DNA from: Chromatiales bacterium
GTDB lineage: Bacteria; Pseudomonadota; Gammaproteobacteria; Steroidobacterales; GCA-2729495
NCBI GenBank assembly: GCA_024234935.1
Contig: JACKNI010000001.1
Coordinates: 248,001 to 312,000, forward strand
DNA: 64,000 nt
Reading direction: 5' to 3'
Part shown: piece after piece, positions 53,698 through 63,600 of the stretch
Numbering within the stretch: position 1 is the stretch's first letter
Layout of the letters: each line of letters starts with the position of its first letter
Made by a program: the position numbers and the translations under genes
Notes under the pieces: model-generated
What the model saw: the letters and a program-made list of their open reading frames with translations, nothing else
The model's database searches: none
Told to the model about the DNA's origin: nothing

Positions 53698-56067
53698 CTA
53701 TACGGTTTTCCCGGCCAGAAAGAGCCAGGTCTCGATAACGGTATCCGGGTTCAGGGAAATGCTGCTGATGCCTTCCGTGATCAGCCAGCGGGCGAAGTCG
53801 GGGTGATCGGACGGGCCCTGCCCACAGATACCGATGTACTTGCCTTCCTTCTTACAGGCATCGATGGCCATCTTGATCAGCATCCTGACCGACTCATCGC
53901 GTTCATCGAACAGGTCGGCGATCAGGCCCGAGTCGCGGTCCAGTCCCAGCGTGAGCTGCGTGAGGTCATTTGAGCCGATCGACATGCCGTCGAAGTACTG
54001 CAGGTACTGGTGCGCCAGCAGCGCGTTGGTCGGAAGCTCGCACATCATGATCAGGCGCAGGCCGTTTTCACCGCGTCGCAACCCGTTCTCGGCCAGCAGT
54101 TCGGTGACGCGCCTGGCTTCGCTGACGCTGCGTACGAAGGGCACCATGACTTCGACATTGGTCAGTCCCATGTCATTGCGTACCCGGCGCAAGGCACGGC
54201 ATTCCAGTTCAAAGCAGGGCTTGAAGCTGTCGGATACATAACGTGAAGCGCCACGAAACCCGAGCATCGGATTTTCTTCATGAGGCTCGTACTGCTTGCC
54301 GCCGATCAGGTTGGCGTATTCATTCGACTTGAAATCGGACAGGCGGACGATCACCGGGTTGGGTGCGAAAGCCGCGGCGATCGTGCTGATGCCCTCCGTC
54401 AGGCGGGCGACGAAATACTCGACCGGATCGGCATAGCCTGCCGAATGTTCCCGCACGATCTCCTTGAGATCAGGCGGCAGGCGCGCAAAGTCGAGAACGG
54501 CTTTCGGATGCACGCCGATCATGCGGTTGACGATGAACTCAAGCCGCGCAAGACCGATACCCTGGTTCGGGAGACTGGAAAAATCAAAGGCGCAATCCGG
54601 ATTGCCCACGTTCATCATGATCTTGACCGGCAGCTGCGGCAGGTTGGCAAGTTCGATCTTCTGCTGCTCATAATCGAGGATGCCGTCGTAGACCAGGCCC
54701 TCGTCGCCTTCCGCGCAGGACACGGTCACTGGTGCGCCGTCGCTGATCAGCCGCGTGGCGTCGCCGCAGCCGACCACGGCGGGAATGCCGAGTTCGCGCG
54801 CAATGATCGCCGCGTGGCAGGTGCGTCCGCCGCGGTTGGTGACGATGGCCGAGGCGCGTTTCATGACCGGTTCCCAGTCCGGATCGGTCATGTCGGCGAC
54901 CAGCACGTCGCCATCCCGTACCAGGTCCATCTTTGCCGTGCTCGCAATGATGCGGGCAGGCCCGGCACCGATGCGCTGTCCGATGCTTCGCCCGCGGACC
55001 AGCACCTTTGAGTGGCTTTTCAGCCGGTAGCGCAGCAGCGTATTGCCGGAGCGACTCTGTACGGTTTCCGGGCGCGCCTGCAGGAGGTAGATCTGGCCGT
55101 CGCGCCCATCCTTGCCCCATTCGATGTCCATCGGGCAGTTGTAGTGCGATTCGATCACGAGCGCATAGCGCGCCAGCGTCTCGACATCCTGGTCGGTGAG
55201 TGAGAAGCGGGCGGAGTCGGCCGGTGCCACATCTTCCGTGCGAACCGTCCGTCCCGGTTCCGGCTGGTCATTGAAGACCATGCGTATCTTCTTGGTGCCG
55301 AGCTTGCGGCGCAGGATGGCCTGGTGCCCGCTTCTCAGGGCCGGCTTGTAGACATAGAACTCGTCGGGGTTCACTGCTCCCTGAACGACGGTCTCACCAA
55401 GTCCCCACGCCGAGGTGATGAAGACGACATCGCGGAAACCGGACTCGGTATCGAGCGTGAACATGACGCCGCTGGAGCCAAGATCCGAGCGCACCATATG
55501 CTGTATGCCGACCGAAAGCGCCACCAGCTTGTGGTCGAAGTTCTGGTGTACGCGATAGGCGATGGCGCGGTCGTTGTACAGGGACGCAAATACCTGATGT
55601 ACGGCCTCGATCAGCCGGGGCAGGCCACGGATGTTGAGAAAGGTTTCCTGCTGACCTGCAAAGGATGCTTCGGGAAGGTCTTCGGCCGTTGCCGATGAAC
55701 GTACCGCAACGGCCATGTCGTCGGCTTGCCCCCGGCTCATCGTCATCCATGCGGATTCGATGGCGGTCAGCAGCTTCGGAGGCAGCGGCGCGCCGAGTAT
55801 CCAGTCGCGAATGGTTTTCCCGCAGCGGGCCAGCTGCTCGATGTTGTCTACATCGAGATCGCTGAGCAGTTTGTCGATGCGCGCATCAAGGCCGTCCTGG
55901 GCCAGGAACTCGCGGTAGGCGCGTGCTGTTGTGGCGAACCCGCCAGGTACACGAACGCCCAGAGCCGAGAGTTGGCCGATCATTTCGCCGAGCGAGGCAT
56001 TCTTGCCGCCGACACGATGGATGTCGGTGAGCCGCAGCGACTCCATGGGGATTACGTACGGTTCCAT
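53698..56067 (-). CDS. ppsA: Phosphoenolpyruvate synthase
   Basis: PpsA makes phosphoenolpyruvate from pyruvate and ATP for gluconeogenesis. The 789-residue enzyme has the N-terminal ATP-grasp domain (GGKNASLGEMI, VAVRSSATAEDLPEASFAGQ), the central swivelling domain with phosphohistidine H418 in GGRTCHAAIIARELG, and the C-terminal PEP/pyruvate barrel ending GICGQGPSDHPDFARWL. All are intact. It is divergent from its regulator ppsR, 61 bp away. Confidence 0.97.
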   Translation of the reverse strand: MEPYVIPMESLRLTDIHRVGGKNASLGEMIGQLSALGVRVPGGFATTARAYREFLAQDGLDARIDKLLSDLDVDNIEQLARCGKTIRDWILGAPLPPKLLTAIESAWMTMSRGQADDMAVAVRSSATAEDLPEASFAGQQETFLNIRGLPRLIEAVHQVFASLYNDRAIAYRVHQNFDHKLVALSVGIQHMVRSDLGSSGVMFTLDTESGFRDVVFITSAWGLGETVVQGAVNPDEFYVYKPALRSGHQAILRRKLGTKKIRMVFNDQPEPGRTVRTEDVAPADSARFSLTDQDVETLARYALVIESHYNCPMDIEWGKDGRDGQIYLLQARPETVQSRSGNTLLRYRLKSHSKVLVRGRSIGQRIGAGPARIIASTAKMDLVRDGDVLVADMTDPDWEPVMKRASAIVTNRGGRTCHAAIIARELGIPAVVGCGDATRLISDGAPVTVSCAEGDEGLVYDGILDYEQQKIELANLPQLPVKIMMNVGNPDCAFDFSSLPNQGIGLARLEFIVNRMIGVHPKAVLDFARLPPDLKEIVREHSAGYADPVEYFVARLTEGISTIAAAFAPNPVIVRLSDFKSNEYANLIGGKQYEPHEENPMLGFRGASRYVSDSFKPCFELECRALRRVRNDMGLTNVEVMVPFVRSVSEARRVTELLAENGLRRGENGLRLIMMCELPTNALLAHQYLQYFDGMSIGSNDLTQLTLGLDRDSGLIADLFDERDESVRMLIKMAIDACKKEGKYIGICGQGPSDHPDFARWLITEGISSISLNPDTVIETWLFLAGKTV

Positions 56068-56128
56068 TTGCCTCCAATGTCCGGACCGTCCATGATCGGC
56101 CCACTACAGCCAACGATGACAGTCCGTC

Positions 56129-56968
56129 ATGAACCAGAAAAACATCAATCGACGCGTCGTATTTTTTCTGTCGGACCAGACCGGAGTGACCGCAGAAACC
56201 CTGGGTCGCAGCCTGTTGACGCAGTTCGAAGAATACGAATTCGACCAAGTGACTGTGCCATTTATCGATACTGTTGACAAGGCGGATGAAACCCTGCGGC
56301 GTATCAGTGCGGCAGTTAGCGAAACAGGCAACAGGCCTATCATTTTCAGCACGCTGGTGCACGACCATGTCCGCGAGCGTTTTGCCGGAGTGAACGGGTT
56401 ATTCCTGGATTTCTTTGCCACCTATCTGGGTCCCATGGAGCGTGAATTGCTGGTCCGCTCCTCGCATACTTCGGGGCGCGCCCATGGCATGAAGGATACC
56501 GGGAGTTATGACCGGCGCATGGATGCCACCAACTTTGCGCTCAACAACGATGACGGCGCGCGCACGAATGATTATGAACGTGCAGATGTGATCCTGCTCG
56601 GCGTCTCACGCTCCGGCAAGACGCCGACCTGCCTGTACCTCGCGCTGACGTACGGTGTGTTCGCGGCCAACTATCCCCTGTCTGAAGACGAGTTTGAAAC
56701 GGGGCGTCTGCCCAAGGCGCTGGAACCTTATCGTCACAAGCTGTTCGGGCTGAGCATTTCGCCGGAACGTCTGCAACAAATCCGTCGTGAGCGACGTCCG
56801 GAAGGCCGTTATGCCTCATCCGAGCAGGTGCGCTACGAACTGCGGGGTGCAGAGGCACTGTACAGTCGTTATCAGATTCCCTGGGTGGATACCACGCAGT
56901 TTTCCATTGAGGAAATTGCCAGCCGGATTCTCAGCACGACAGGTATCGAGAGGCGGGCGGGTCGATAG
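56129..56968 (+). CDS. ppsR: PEP synthase regulatory kinase/phosphorylase PpsR
   Basis: PpsR switches PpsA off and on by ADP-dependent threonine phosphorylation and phosphate-dependent dephosphorylation. The 279-residue product has the DUF299 signature: FFLSDQTGVTAETLGRSLL at the start, the P-loop LGVSRSGKTPTCLYLA and IPWVDTTQFSIEEIASRIL at the end. The divergent ppsA target makes the assignment strong. Confidence 0.96.
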   Translation: MNQKNINRRVVFFLSDQTGVTAETLGRSLLTQFEEYEFDQVTVPFIDTVDKADETLRRISAAVSETGNRPIIFSTLVHDHVRERFAGVNGLFLDFFATYLGPMERELLVRSSHTSGRAHGMKDTGSYDRRMDATNFALNNDDGARTNDYERADVILLGVSRSGKTPTCLYLALTYGVFAANYPLSEDEFETGRLPKALEPYRHKLFGLSISPERLQQIRRERRPEGRYASSEQVRYELRGAEALYSRYQIPWVDTTQFSIEEIASRILSTTGIERRAGR

Positions 56969-56980
56969 TCGACCGCGGCC

Positions 56981-58621
56981 TCAGATCGTGCCTGTCGGTG
57001 CCTCCAGTCCGGTGTAATGGCTGATGCGTGCGAGTTTCGCGGCGAGCTGACCGAGCGGTTCCAGAACCTCCGCTGACGCCCGGTCGATTGTGGCCTGGTC
57101 GCGGACATGGTGTTCCAGGTAAACGCGCAGCGTCGCTCCGGAGGTGCCGGTGCCGGACAAGCGGTAGACGATCCTTGTGCCGTCACTGAAAACCAGCCGG
57201 ATGCCCTGATGGGCGGACTCGCTTCCGTCGACCGGATCGCGGTAATGGAAATCATCGGCCGTTTCTATCCTTGCACTGCCGACCTGTTTGCCCGACAAGC
57301 CGGGTACTGTTTCACGAAGCGCCTTGACCAGTGCGTTGGCAGCTGCCGTATCGGCCGTAAAGTAATCCTGGCGTTGAAAGTGATGGCGGCCATAGCGGCG
57401 CCAGTGCTCATTGGCAATTTCCTTCAGGCTGCGATTTTGTACAGCGAGCAGGTTGATCCAGAGCAGCACCGCCCACAGGCCATCCTTTTCGCGGACATGT
57501 GCCGAGCTGGTGCCGAAACTTTCTTCCCCACAGAGCCCGATCAGTCCGGCCTCGAGCAGATTGCAGAAGAATCGCCAGCCGGTCGGCGTCTCATAGCAGG
57601 GGATGCCGAGTTCGGCCGCGACCACATCGAGCGCCCGGCTGGTCGGCATGGAACGTGCCGCACCGGGTACGCCGCTGCGGTAGCCTGGCAGGAGCGGCAA
57701 TGACGCGAGCATCATGGCCACGCTGTCCCCCGGTGACAGGAAAAATCCCGGGCCGAGAATCATGTTCCGGTCGCCGTCGCCGTCCGAGGCGGCGAGCAGG
57801 TCAGCTGAGTCCGGTCTCAAGGACTCGGCAACCAGCTCCGCCGCATCGATCGGATTCGGGTCCGGATGGAGTCCGCCGAAGTCCGGCAGGGGCTCGCCGC
57901 GCAACACGCTGTCGTGTGGACAGTCGAGCAGATCGACGAAAATCCTCTGCGCATAGGGTCCGGTGACACCGTGCATGGCATCGAAGCGGATGCGATGCCC
58001 GGCCTTGAGCCATGCGCGGATCGCCCCGAAATCGAAGAGGGTCTGCATCAGCGCGGCATAGGCGGCAGTCGGGTCGATCACTTCGATGCGAATACCGCGC
58101 AGATCCGTCACGCCGATACAGTTCAGGTCGGTGGCCGGCAGGCTGGCCATGCGGTACCCGCCGAGTTGCTGGCTGGCCCTGAATACCGCTTCTGTCACCT
58201 GCTCGGTTGCCTGGCCGCCGGTCGGTGTATTGAACTTCAGGCCAAAGTCGCCGTCCGGGCCACCGGGATTGTGGCTGGCGGTCAGGATGAATCCGGCCGC
58301 GGCCGAATACTGCCTGATCACCAGTGATGCGGCCGGAGTCGACAGCAGACCGTTCTGTCCGACAACCACTTCGCGTATGCCATTGGCGGCAGCGATACGG
58401 ATGATGGTCTGTATCGCCTCGGCATTGTGGTATCTCCCGTCACCGCCGATCACCAGACGGGAACCTTCGGGCAGCTTCAGCGTATCGAAGATGGCCTGTA
58501 CAAAGCACTCCAGATAGTGCGGCTGACTGAACACGCTGACTTTCTTGCGCAGGCCGGCCGTCCCGGGGCGCTGATCCTGAAAGGGCGCGCAGCTGATATG
58601 AGTGATGTCAAGCGTGGACAC
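56981..58621 (-). CDS. pgm: Phosphoglucomutase (alpha-D-glucose-phosphate specific)
   Basis: Pgm interconverts glucose 1- and 6-phosphate. From GTG 58621 the product has 546 residues, the E. coli length. The active serine is in FILTASHNPGGPDGDFG (S116), the magnesium loop in AASDGDGDRNMIL, the sugar-binding GEESFGTSSAHVREKDG, and the phosphate site RLSGTGTSGATLR. A second GTG two codons upstream (58627) and an open frame to 58690 exist; GGGG before 58621 is the best-placed ribosome site. Confidence 0.95.
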   Translation of the reverse strand: MSTLDITHISCAPFQDQRPGTAGLRKKVSVFSQPHYLECFVQAIFDTLKLPEGSRLVIGGDGRYHNAEAIQTIIRIAAANGIREVVVGQNGLLSTPAASLVIRQYSAAAGFILTASHNPGGPDGDFGLKFNTPTGGQATEQVTEAVFRASQQLGGYRMASLPATDLNCIGVTDLRGIRIEVIDPTAAYAALMQTLFDFGAIRAWLKAGHRIRFDAMHGVTGPYAQRIFVDLLDCPHDSVLRGEPLPDFGGLHPDPNPIDAAELVAESLRPDSADLLAASDGDGDRNMILGPGFFLSPGDSVAMMLASLPLLPGYRSGVPGAARSMPTSRALDVVAAELGIPCYETPTGWRFFCNLLEAGLIGLCGEESFGTSSAHVREKDGLWAVLLWINLLAVQNRSLKEIANEHWRRYGRHHFQRQDYFTADTAAANALVKALRETVPGLSGKQVGSARIETADDFHYRDPVDGSESAHQGIRLVFSDGTRIVYRLSGTGTSGATLRVYLEHHVRDQATIDRASAEVLEPLGQLAAKLARISHYTGLEAPTGTI

Positions 58622-58707
58622 GATCACAGACCCCGTTGGATTTTGCTTTAGTGTTGGACATGTGTTTTGAAAAAAGTGTGCATGAGCCACCGTGCTATAG
58701 TCAAAAC

Positions 58708-59190
58708 GTGATTACCGACAGCTACATCGTTCCACAATGCATCGTTGCGCCACGCAGCCTCGGCGCACTGATGGCATTGTATGAAGGCAACTTCATCAAG
58801 CTGGCCGGACTCGCACCCCTGATGCTGCCGGATCGGCTTGCCGCCCCATGCACGGCAGTCTCTACATCGGTTCATGATCTGGACCTGCATCTCAGCGTTG
58901 ATGCCGGAACCCGTTATACGCTGGATCTGCGTCTCAGTTACCGCTTTGATGATCCGGGTGGTTGTGTGGCCGACCCGGATCTGCGCCTGCGAGTCTACCT
59001 TGATGCGCGCATGGTTGAAGTGCTGGGCTGGATCAATGCTCCGCGACACGAGACGCTGCGGCAGTTGATGAAGCACAGTTCAGGTGAACTTGACCGTCGC
59101 TGGTCGAAGAACATCATGCTCGGCAAATGGCTGGACTACCTGTACGAGATGGGGCACCGGTTCCGGTCCTCACCGCCCGTCGCAGCTTGA
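58708..59190 (+). CDS. DUF1249 (YqiB-like) protein
   Basis: The predicted 160-residue product has the DUF1249 pattern: ALMALYEGNFIKLAGLAP, THE central ARMVEVLGWIN part and the C-terminal NIMLGKWLDYLYEMGHRF. Its function is unknown. The start is unsure: GTG 58708 follows TATAGT by only five bases, so if that is a -10 the message would be nearly leaderless; ATG 58660 is an alternative. It diverges from pgm and is 80 bp before an unrecognised coiled-coil gene. Confidence 0.8.
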   Translation: MITDSYIVPQCIVAPRSLGALMALYEGNFIKLAGLAPLMLPDRLAAPCTAVSTSVHDLDLHLSVDAGTRYTLDLRLSYRFDDPGGCVADPDLRLRVYLDARMVEVLGWINAPRHETLRQLMKHSSGELDRRWSKNIMLGKWLDYLYEMGHRFRSSPPVAA

Positions 59191-59269
59191 GAAACTGTCG
59201 ATTGCTTCACCGTCGCCAGGCGCGGACTTGGTTAAGTTCGAGCGTGGAGCTTCAGGTCTGCAGCGTCGA

Positions 59270-60316
59270 ATGGCATCCATTGCCCAGCAACTGCTTGTGC
59301 GTCGAAAGCCCGCCGAGGACGAGCGGCTCCTGCAGCTGTTCTGGAATCGCGCCGAGCTGAAACGTGAATTTGCCCGCCTGCAGCGGGACCGGGACCGCCT
59401 TGCCGATCAGCTGCGCCAGCAGGAGGGCTCGACGCTCCGGTGGCAGCAGCGCCTCGAGCAACTTGAAGGACTGCTTGCCGACCCGGAACGCGCCGCAAAC
59501 GCGGCGGTTTTTTTTCAGCTGCGTGGCGTCTGGCAGTACTGTCGGCGGCGTTTGGCGCGCCTGGCGCGAGAACTCGGGTCGCGTCAGCAGGACGCTGAAC
59601 TGCGGCGGGAGACGGCACGTTTTGAAGAGCATCGCAAGATCGCCCTGGCGTCCATCGAACAGCGTCTGGTGCCGCTGATCGAAAGGCGTGTCGCGATCGA
59701 GGCCGAGCTGCATGGAGTACGTCTGCAGCAGGTGAAACTGACCAGTTTCTGGAAGCTGTTGGCTCGTCGCCGTTGTGAGCACGCGCAGTCAGTGCTGGAG
59801 TCCGCGCTGGCCGGCGTCCAGTCGCAGATCGATCGCTATGAAAAAGCCCGCCACGAGAAGCTCAACGAGTCCGTGACCCAGGCAGCTACCATCGGCACGG
59901 ACAGCAAGCGGATCGTGAATCTCTCTGTCATCGCGCTGGCGCAGGAGCTGGTGGTGCAGCTCACTGCCCACAACGTTGCCCAGATGGCGCGCGACGCATC
60001 GCTGCGCCAGGTCAACGATATGCGGTATGGTGACTTGCCTGCCTGTCACCAGACAGGGCAGATGGTGGCAAAGGTTCTGCAGCGCCTCGATGAACTTGAT
60101 GATCTGCCGGTACTCGTCCGGGCGCGGGCAGAGTACCTGCGGCGGCAGGCTGAATACCTGCGTGATGCCGATACTGTGCCGATCGCTGCGTCCTGCGCGG
60201 AGATCCCGCTGCAGCTGACGGCCGGTGACAGCCCCGCGCCAGCGAGTGATCGCAGGCTGTCAGTCAACGTCCTCGGCGAGGAGTATTGGGAGATCTATTC
60301 CGTACTCCTGAATTAA
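59270..60316 (+). CDS. Unrecognised coiled-coil protein
   Basis: From ATG 59270 the product has 348 residues, no signal peptide and no membrane helix. Two long coiled-coil stretches cover about 15-70 (ELKREFARLQRDRDRLADQL) and 85-215 (EEHRKIALASIEQRLVPLIE). A more globular part (about 215-290) and a short acidic C-terminus (GEEYWEIYSVLLN) follow. I do not recognise the family. TTG 59228 is an alternative start. It converges with prc with a four-base stop overlap; that neighbour suggests no clear role. Confidence 0.7.
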   Translation: MASIAQQLLVRRKPAEDERLLQLFWNRAELKREFARLQRDRDRLADQLRQQEGSTLRWQQRLEQLEGLLADPERAANAAVFFQLRGVWQYCRRRLARLARELGSRQQDAELRRETARFEEHRKIALASIEQRLVPLIERRVAIEAELHGVRLQQVKLTSFWKLLARRRCEHAQSVLESALAGVQSQIDRYEKARHEKLNESVTQAATIGTDSKRIVNLSVIALAQELVVQLTAHNVAQMARDASLRQVNDMRYGDLPACHQTGQMVAKVLQRLDELDDLPVLVRARAEYLRRQAEYLRDADTVPIAASCAEIPLQLTAGDSPAPASDRRLSVNVLGEEYWEIYSVLLN

Positions 60317-62436
60317 GGTCCGGCCTGCGGTGCCGTGCCCCCGGGCGACGACTGGGTTACCAGGCCCTGGCTGGCGCTGCTGATCCGCGAATACTCGGAT
60401 GCCACGCGCGCTGCGGTCTGCAGCAGTACATCGGGTTGTTCGTCCGGCTTGAGTTCGTCGAGCGATGCAAGCGCCGGCAGACCCTGAGCCGAACGGCGCG
60501 TATTTTCACGTGCCAGCTGCACGCGTTGTTCGCTCTCGCGTTCATTCTTCCGCACCGTCAGGTTCAGCGAGATCTTCTTACGCGAGCGCAGCTGATCGAT
60601 GTCCTTGATGCTTGCCTCAAGGTGGCGCATATCCGGGTCGCTGGCAAGTTCCGTGCTTTCGTAGCGGGAAAGTTCCGCGATTGCGGCATCAAGGGGCTGA
60701 CTGGTCTGGAACCGGGTCGCGGCGATCTGATCCCAGGGCAGCGCACGATCACGGCTGCTTTCGCCGATGGTCGTTGCATCGATTGCCGAGGGCAGGGCGA
60801 TGTCGGGGATCACGCCGCGATTCTGCGTGCTGCCTCCATTGACGCGGTAGAATTTGCCGATGGTCAGCGTGAGCTGGCCAAGTCCGCGATCTGATCTGCT
60901 GTGTGAATACTGGTCCAGTTCGTAGAGATTCTGCACGGTTCCCTTGCCGAAGGTCTGCTGGCCCATGACGATGCCGCGCCGGTAGTCCTGGATGGCGGCG
61001 GCAAAGATCTCTGACGCCGAGGCGCTGAACCGGTCAACCAATACGATGAGCGGTCCGCTGTAGGCAACAGTGGGTTCCGGATCGTCCAGAACCTCAATAC
61101 GGCCGTTGGTATCGCGCAGCTGGACAACCGGTCCCTGGTTGATGAACAGGCCGGTCAACGCCGTGGCCTCGGTCAGGTGTCCGCCGCCATTGCCACGCAG
61201 GTCGAGAACCAGGCTGACAATCTTGTCCTTGCGCAGTTCGCCAATCAGGCGCCGCACATCGCGCGTGGTGCTCACATAGTCCTTGTCGCCACGATTGCGT
61301 GCTTCAAAATCCTGATAGAAGCTGGGCACGGTGATCACGCCGACATTGACCGGTTCACCGTCACGCTCAACCTTGATGACCTGCTTCTTGGCAGCCTGTT
61401 CCTCCAGCTTGATCTTGTCGCGGGTCAGCTCCAGGACATATTCGGCGGCGCCTGGCGCGGCGCCGCCCGGCAGGATCTGCAGGCGAACCTTGCTGCCGCG
61501 CGGGCCACGGATCTTCTGCACGACGTCGTCCAGCTCCCAGCCAACCACATCGGTCATTTCCTTGCTGTTTTCCTGGCCGACCGCAGTGATGCGGTCGTTT
61601 GCCTTGAGCCTGCCGTCCGCCGCTGCGGGGCCGCCGGGTATCACATTCATCACCTGGACAAACTCGTCATCGAGCTGCAGCGATGCGCCGATACCTTCAT
61701 AGGAAAGGCTCATCTGGATCTTGTATTCCTCGGACTGACGCGGTGACAGGTAGTTGGAGTGCGGGTCGAGCGTCATGGCGAAGGCGTTCATGAAGGTCTC
61801 GAAGACATCGTCGCTGTCGAGCTTGTTGATGCGCTCCAGGACCCGCGTGTAGCGCTTGCGCAGCACCTCTGCCGTCTCTTTCCAGGACTTGTCGGCGAGC
61901 ATGAGGCCGAGCGCATCGTTCTTGACGCGCCGGCGCCATAGGTCCTGCATTTCCGCAGGCGTGGCAATCCAGGGAAGATCCTTGCGGTCAAAGACGTAGT
62001 CTTCATTCACGCTGAAGTCCGGTTCCTGCTCCAGCACAGTCAGCGCATAGGTCAGGTTCTGCTGGGTGCGCAGCCGGTACAGGCGGAATATATCGAAGAC
62101 CGGGTCCATGTCACCGGAACGCAGCGAGTCATCCAGCGAGTTACGGTAGCGCGCAAAGTAGGCGATGTCCGACTGCAAGAAGTAGTGCCGATTGCCGTCG
62201 AGCGTTTCGAGGTAGGTCTTCAGCGTCGCTTCGGACAGGGAGTCATCGAGCGGCAGCCGTGCGTAGTGGGCCCGCTCCACAAAGCGCGTCACCATGCGCG
62301 CAACCTGCCGCTCACGCGGTGTGGTGTCGAGCACCGCAGGACCTGGCGGAAGCTCGGGCTTTGCCATGCCCGGGACAGCCGGACCCAGCAGTGCGGCCAG
62401 GCAGGTGACGAGGGCGTATTTCCAGCTATTGTTCAT
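60313..62436 (-). CDS. prc: Tail-specific periplasmic protease Prc
   Basis: Prc cleaves proteins from the C-terminus, including penicillin-binding protein 3 and MepS. From ATG 62436 the 707-residue precursor has a signal peptide (about 5-24). The N-terminal Prc domain has LETLDGNRHYFLQSDIAYF, and a PDZ domain follows with GIGASLQLDDEFVQVMNV. The S41 core has the serine in DRFSASASEIFAAAI and the lysine in QQTFGKGTVQNLYEL. The C-terminal DUF3340 part follows. All catalytic residues are present. The frame is open 28 codons upstream. Confidence 0.95.
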   Translation of the reverse strand: MNNSWKYALVTCLAALLGPAVPGMAKPELPPGPAVLDTTPRERQVARMVTRFVERAHYARLPLDDSLSEATLKTYLETLDGNRHYFLQSDIAYFARYRNSLDDSLRSGDMDPVFDIFRLYRLRTQQNLTYALTVLEQEPDFSVNEDYVFDRKDLPWIATPAEMQDLWRRRVKNDALGLMLADKSWKETAEVLRKRYTRVLERINKLDSDDVFETFMNAFAMTLDPHSNYLSPRQSEEYKIQMSLSYEGIGASLQLDDEFVQVMNVIPGGPAAADGRLKANDRITAVGQENSKEMTDVVGWELDDVVQKIRGPRGSKVRLQILPGGAAPGAAEYVLELTRDKIKLEEQAAKKQVIKVERDGEPVNVGVITVPSFYQDFEARNRGDKDYVSTTRDVRRLIGELRKDKIVSLVLDLRGNGGGHLTEATALTGLFINQGPVVQLRDTNGRIEVLDDPEPTVAYSGPLIVLVDRFSASASEIFAAAIQDYRRGIVMGQQTFGKGTVQNLYELDQYSHSRSDRGLGQLTLTIGKFYRVNGGSTQNRGVIPDIALPSAIDATTIGESSRDRALPWDQIAATRFQTSQPLDAAIAELSRYESTELASDPDMRHLEASIKDIDQLRSRKKISLNLTVRKNERESEQRVQLARENTRRSAQGLPALASLDELKPDEQPDVLLQTAARVASEYSRISSASQGLVTQSSPGGTAPQAGP

Positions 62437-62567
62437 GCGTGACGCTTTGCAGGGTGATCTCATTGAGGGACAAGGGCCAAATGGCTCCGCTAGGCTAGAC
62501 TTGGACCGTGTGCGAGGCAAGCGAATGGCCCGGAAACCGGTAATTGACGCAATCCAAGGTGTGATCC

Positions 62568-62855
62568 ATGCAACCTTTGACCATCATTCTGGGTATCGTG
62601 TTCGGCAGCGTCGTGTCCGTGGCTTTCAGTCTCGCTATCGTCCTCCTCGTATTCGGCCTGCGCAGTCCCGAGGATTCACGCTATCTGCTGGAAATCCCTG
62701 AACTGTGGCGCGCCGTGGCAATGTTCAGCGTGACCGCTGTCGCAGCCGGTCTGTCTTTCCTGGGGTCATTGCGTGTTGCGTCGTGGCGCTGGTGGCCGAT
62801 GGCGGCCATGTGTATCGCCCTGACCGGCATCGGCTTTTATTACTGGCCAGACTAG
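62568..62855 (+). CDS. Small hydrophobic membrane protein
   Basis: The 95-residue product has three membrane segments at about 4-27, 48-68 and 75-92 and the motif LRSPEDSRYLLEIPELWRA between the first two. I do not recognise the family. It is alone on the plus strand between prc and two minus-strand membrane protein genes. Confidence 0.7.
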   Translation: MQPLTIILGIVFGSVVSVAFSLAIVLLVFGLRSPEDSRYLLEIPELWRAVAMFSVTAVAAGLSFLGSLRVASWRWWPMAAMCIALTGIGFYYWPD

Positions 62856-62882
62856 GGCTGCTGACCGAAAAGCCGGGGCCTC

Positions 62883-63167
62883 TCATCCAGCTGTCGTGAG
62901 CAGCCGGCGCTGCAAACGCAGGATCAGGTACCAGACCAGCCAGACCAGAGCTGGCGACAGCAGGACCAGCCAGGCCAGTACCTCGCCGCGACTGGCTGCG
63001 GCATAGATGCTGTCGGCATAGTCGATGAAACCGAGCTTGCCCTCATAGCTGCCGATCAGGCGCTTGCCCGCCACGTATGCAACCGCGGGGACAACCAGTG
63101 CACCGGCCACACCGAGCAGGCTGAACCACAGCAGCCAGCGAAGGATCGTCGTGAGGAATCTGCGCAT
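62883..63167 (-). CDS. Small inner-membrane protein with two helices
   Basis: From ATG 63167 the product has 94 residues, with a basic start (MRRFLTTILRW), a helix at about 10-32 and another at about 62-85 (LAWLVLLSPALVWLVWYL). A basic tail follows. I do not recognise the family. ATG 63182 five codons upstream is an alternative. It lies 29 bp downstream of another small membrane protein in the same direction, possibly one transcript. Confidence 0.65.
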   Translation of the reverse strand: MRRFLTTILRWLLWFSLLGVAGALVVPAVAYVAGKRLIGSYEGKLGFIDYADSIYAAASRGEVLAWLVLLSPALVWLVWYLILRLQRRLLTTAG

Positions 63168-63196
63168 GGCGCATTGTCCCATTTATGCGTGATCTG

Positions 63197-63526
63197 TCAT
63201 AACCCGGCCGGCGATCCGGTTATTGCGCTTCCGGACTGCCGCTGTGCCCGGGCCCGGCGCAGGCGCGAATGCCGGTAGCGCCGCCGCAATACCATGAGCC
63301 AGATGCCGGCATGCACGCAGATGGCGCTGATCACCAGCAGGTAGCTGATGATCCAGCCCGGGTCGGGGATATAGATGCCCGATGCCAGGGCGCCGGCACC
63401 AAGCAGCAAGTAAAGGAAGGGCAGGGCCGCATAGAGCCTTCCCGGGAGCCGCAGGCGGCGCGAGAGGAAGCGCCGCAGGGGTCCCTTTGGAAATGATTGC
63501 CGGAGTGTTGCTGGTCTGTTCCGCAT
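63197..63526 (-). CDS. Small inner-membrane protein with two helices, arginine-rich ends
   Basis: From ATG 63526 the product has 109 residues. A strongly basic N-terminus (RRFLSRRLRLPGR) precedes helices at about 32-50 and 58-80, and the C-terminus is also arginine-rich (RRRYRHSRLRRARAQR). AGGCGG lies just before the start; ATG 63547 is an alternative. Family not recognised. Arrangement next to 62883-63167 suggests a shared transcript. Confidence 0.65.
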   Translation of the reverse strand: MRNRPATLRQSFPKGPLRRFLSRRLRLPGRLYAALPFLYLLLGAGALASGIYIPDPGWIISYLLVISAICVHAGIWLMVLRRRYRHSRLRRARAQRQSGSAITGSPAGL

Positions 63527-63600
63527 GTCGCCGCCTGACAGGTGCAAGTCTGGCTGGCAGGCGGATTTCTGTCTGTGTGCAGACTCACACGGCAGGTGGC

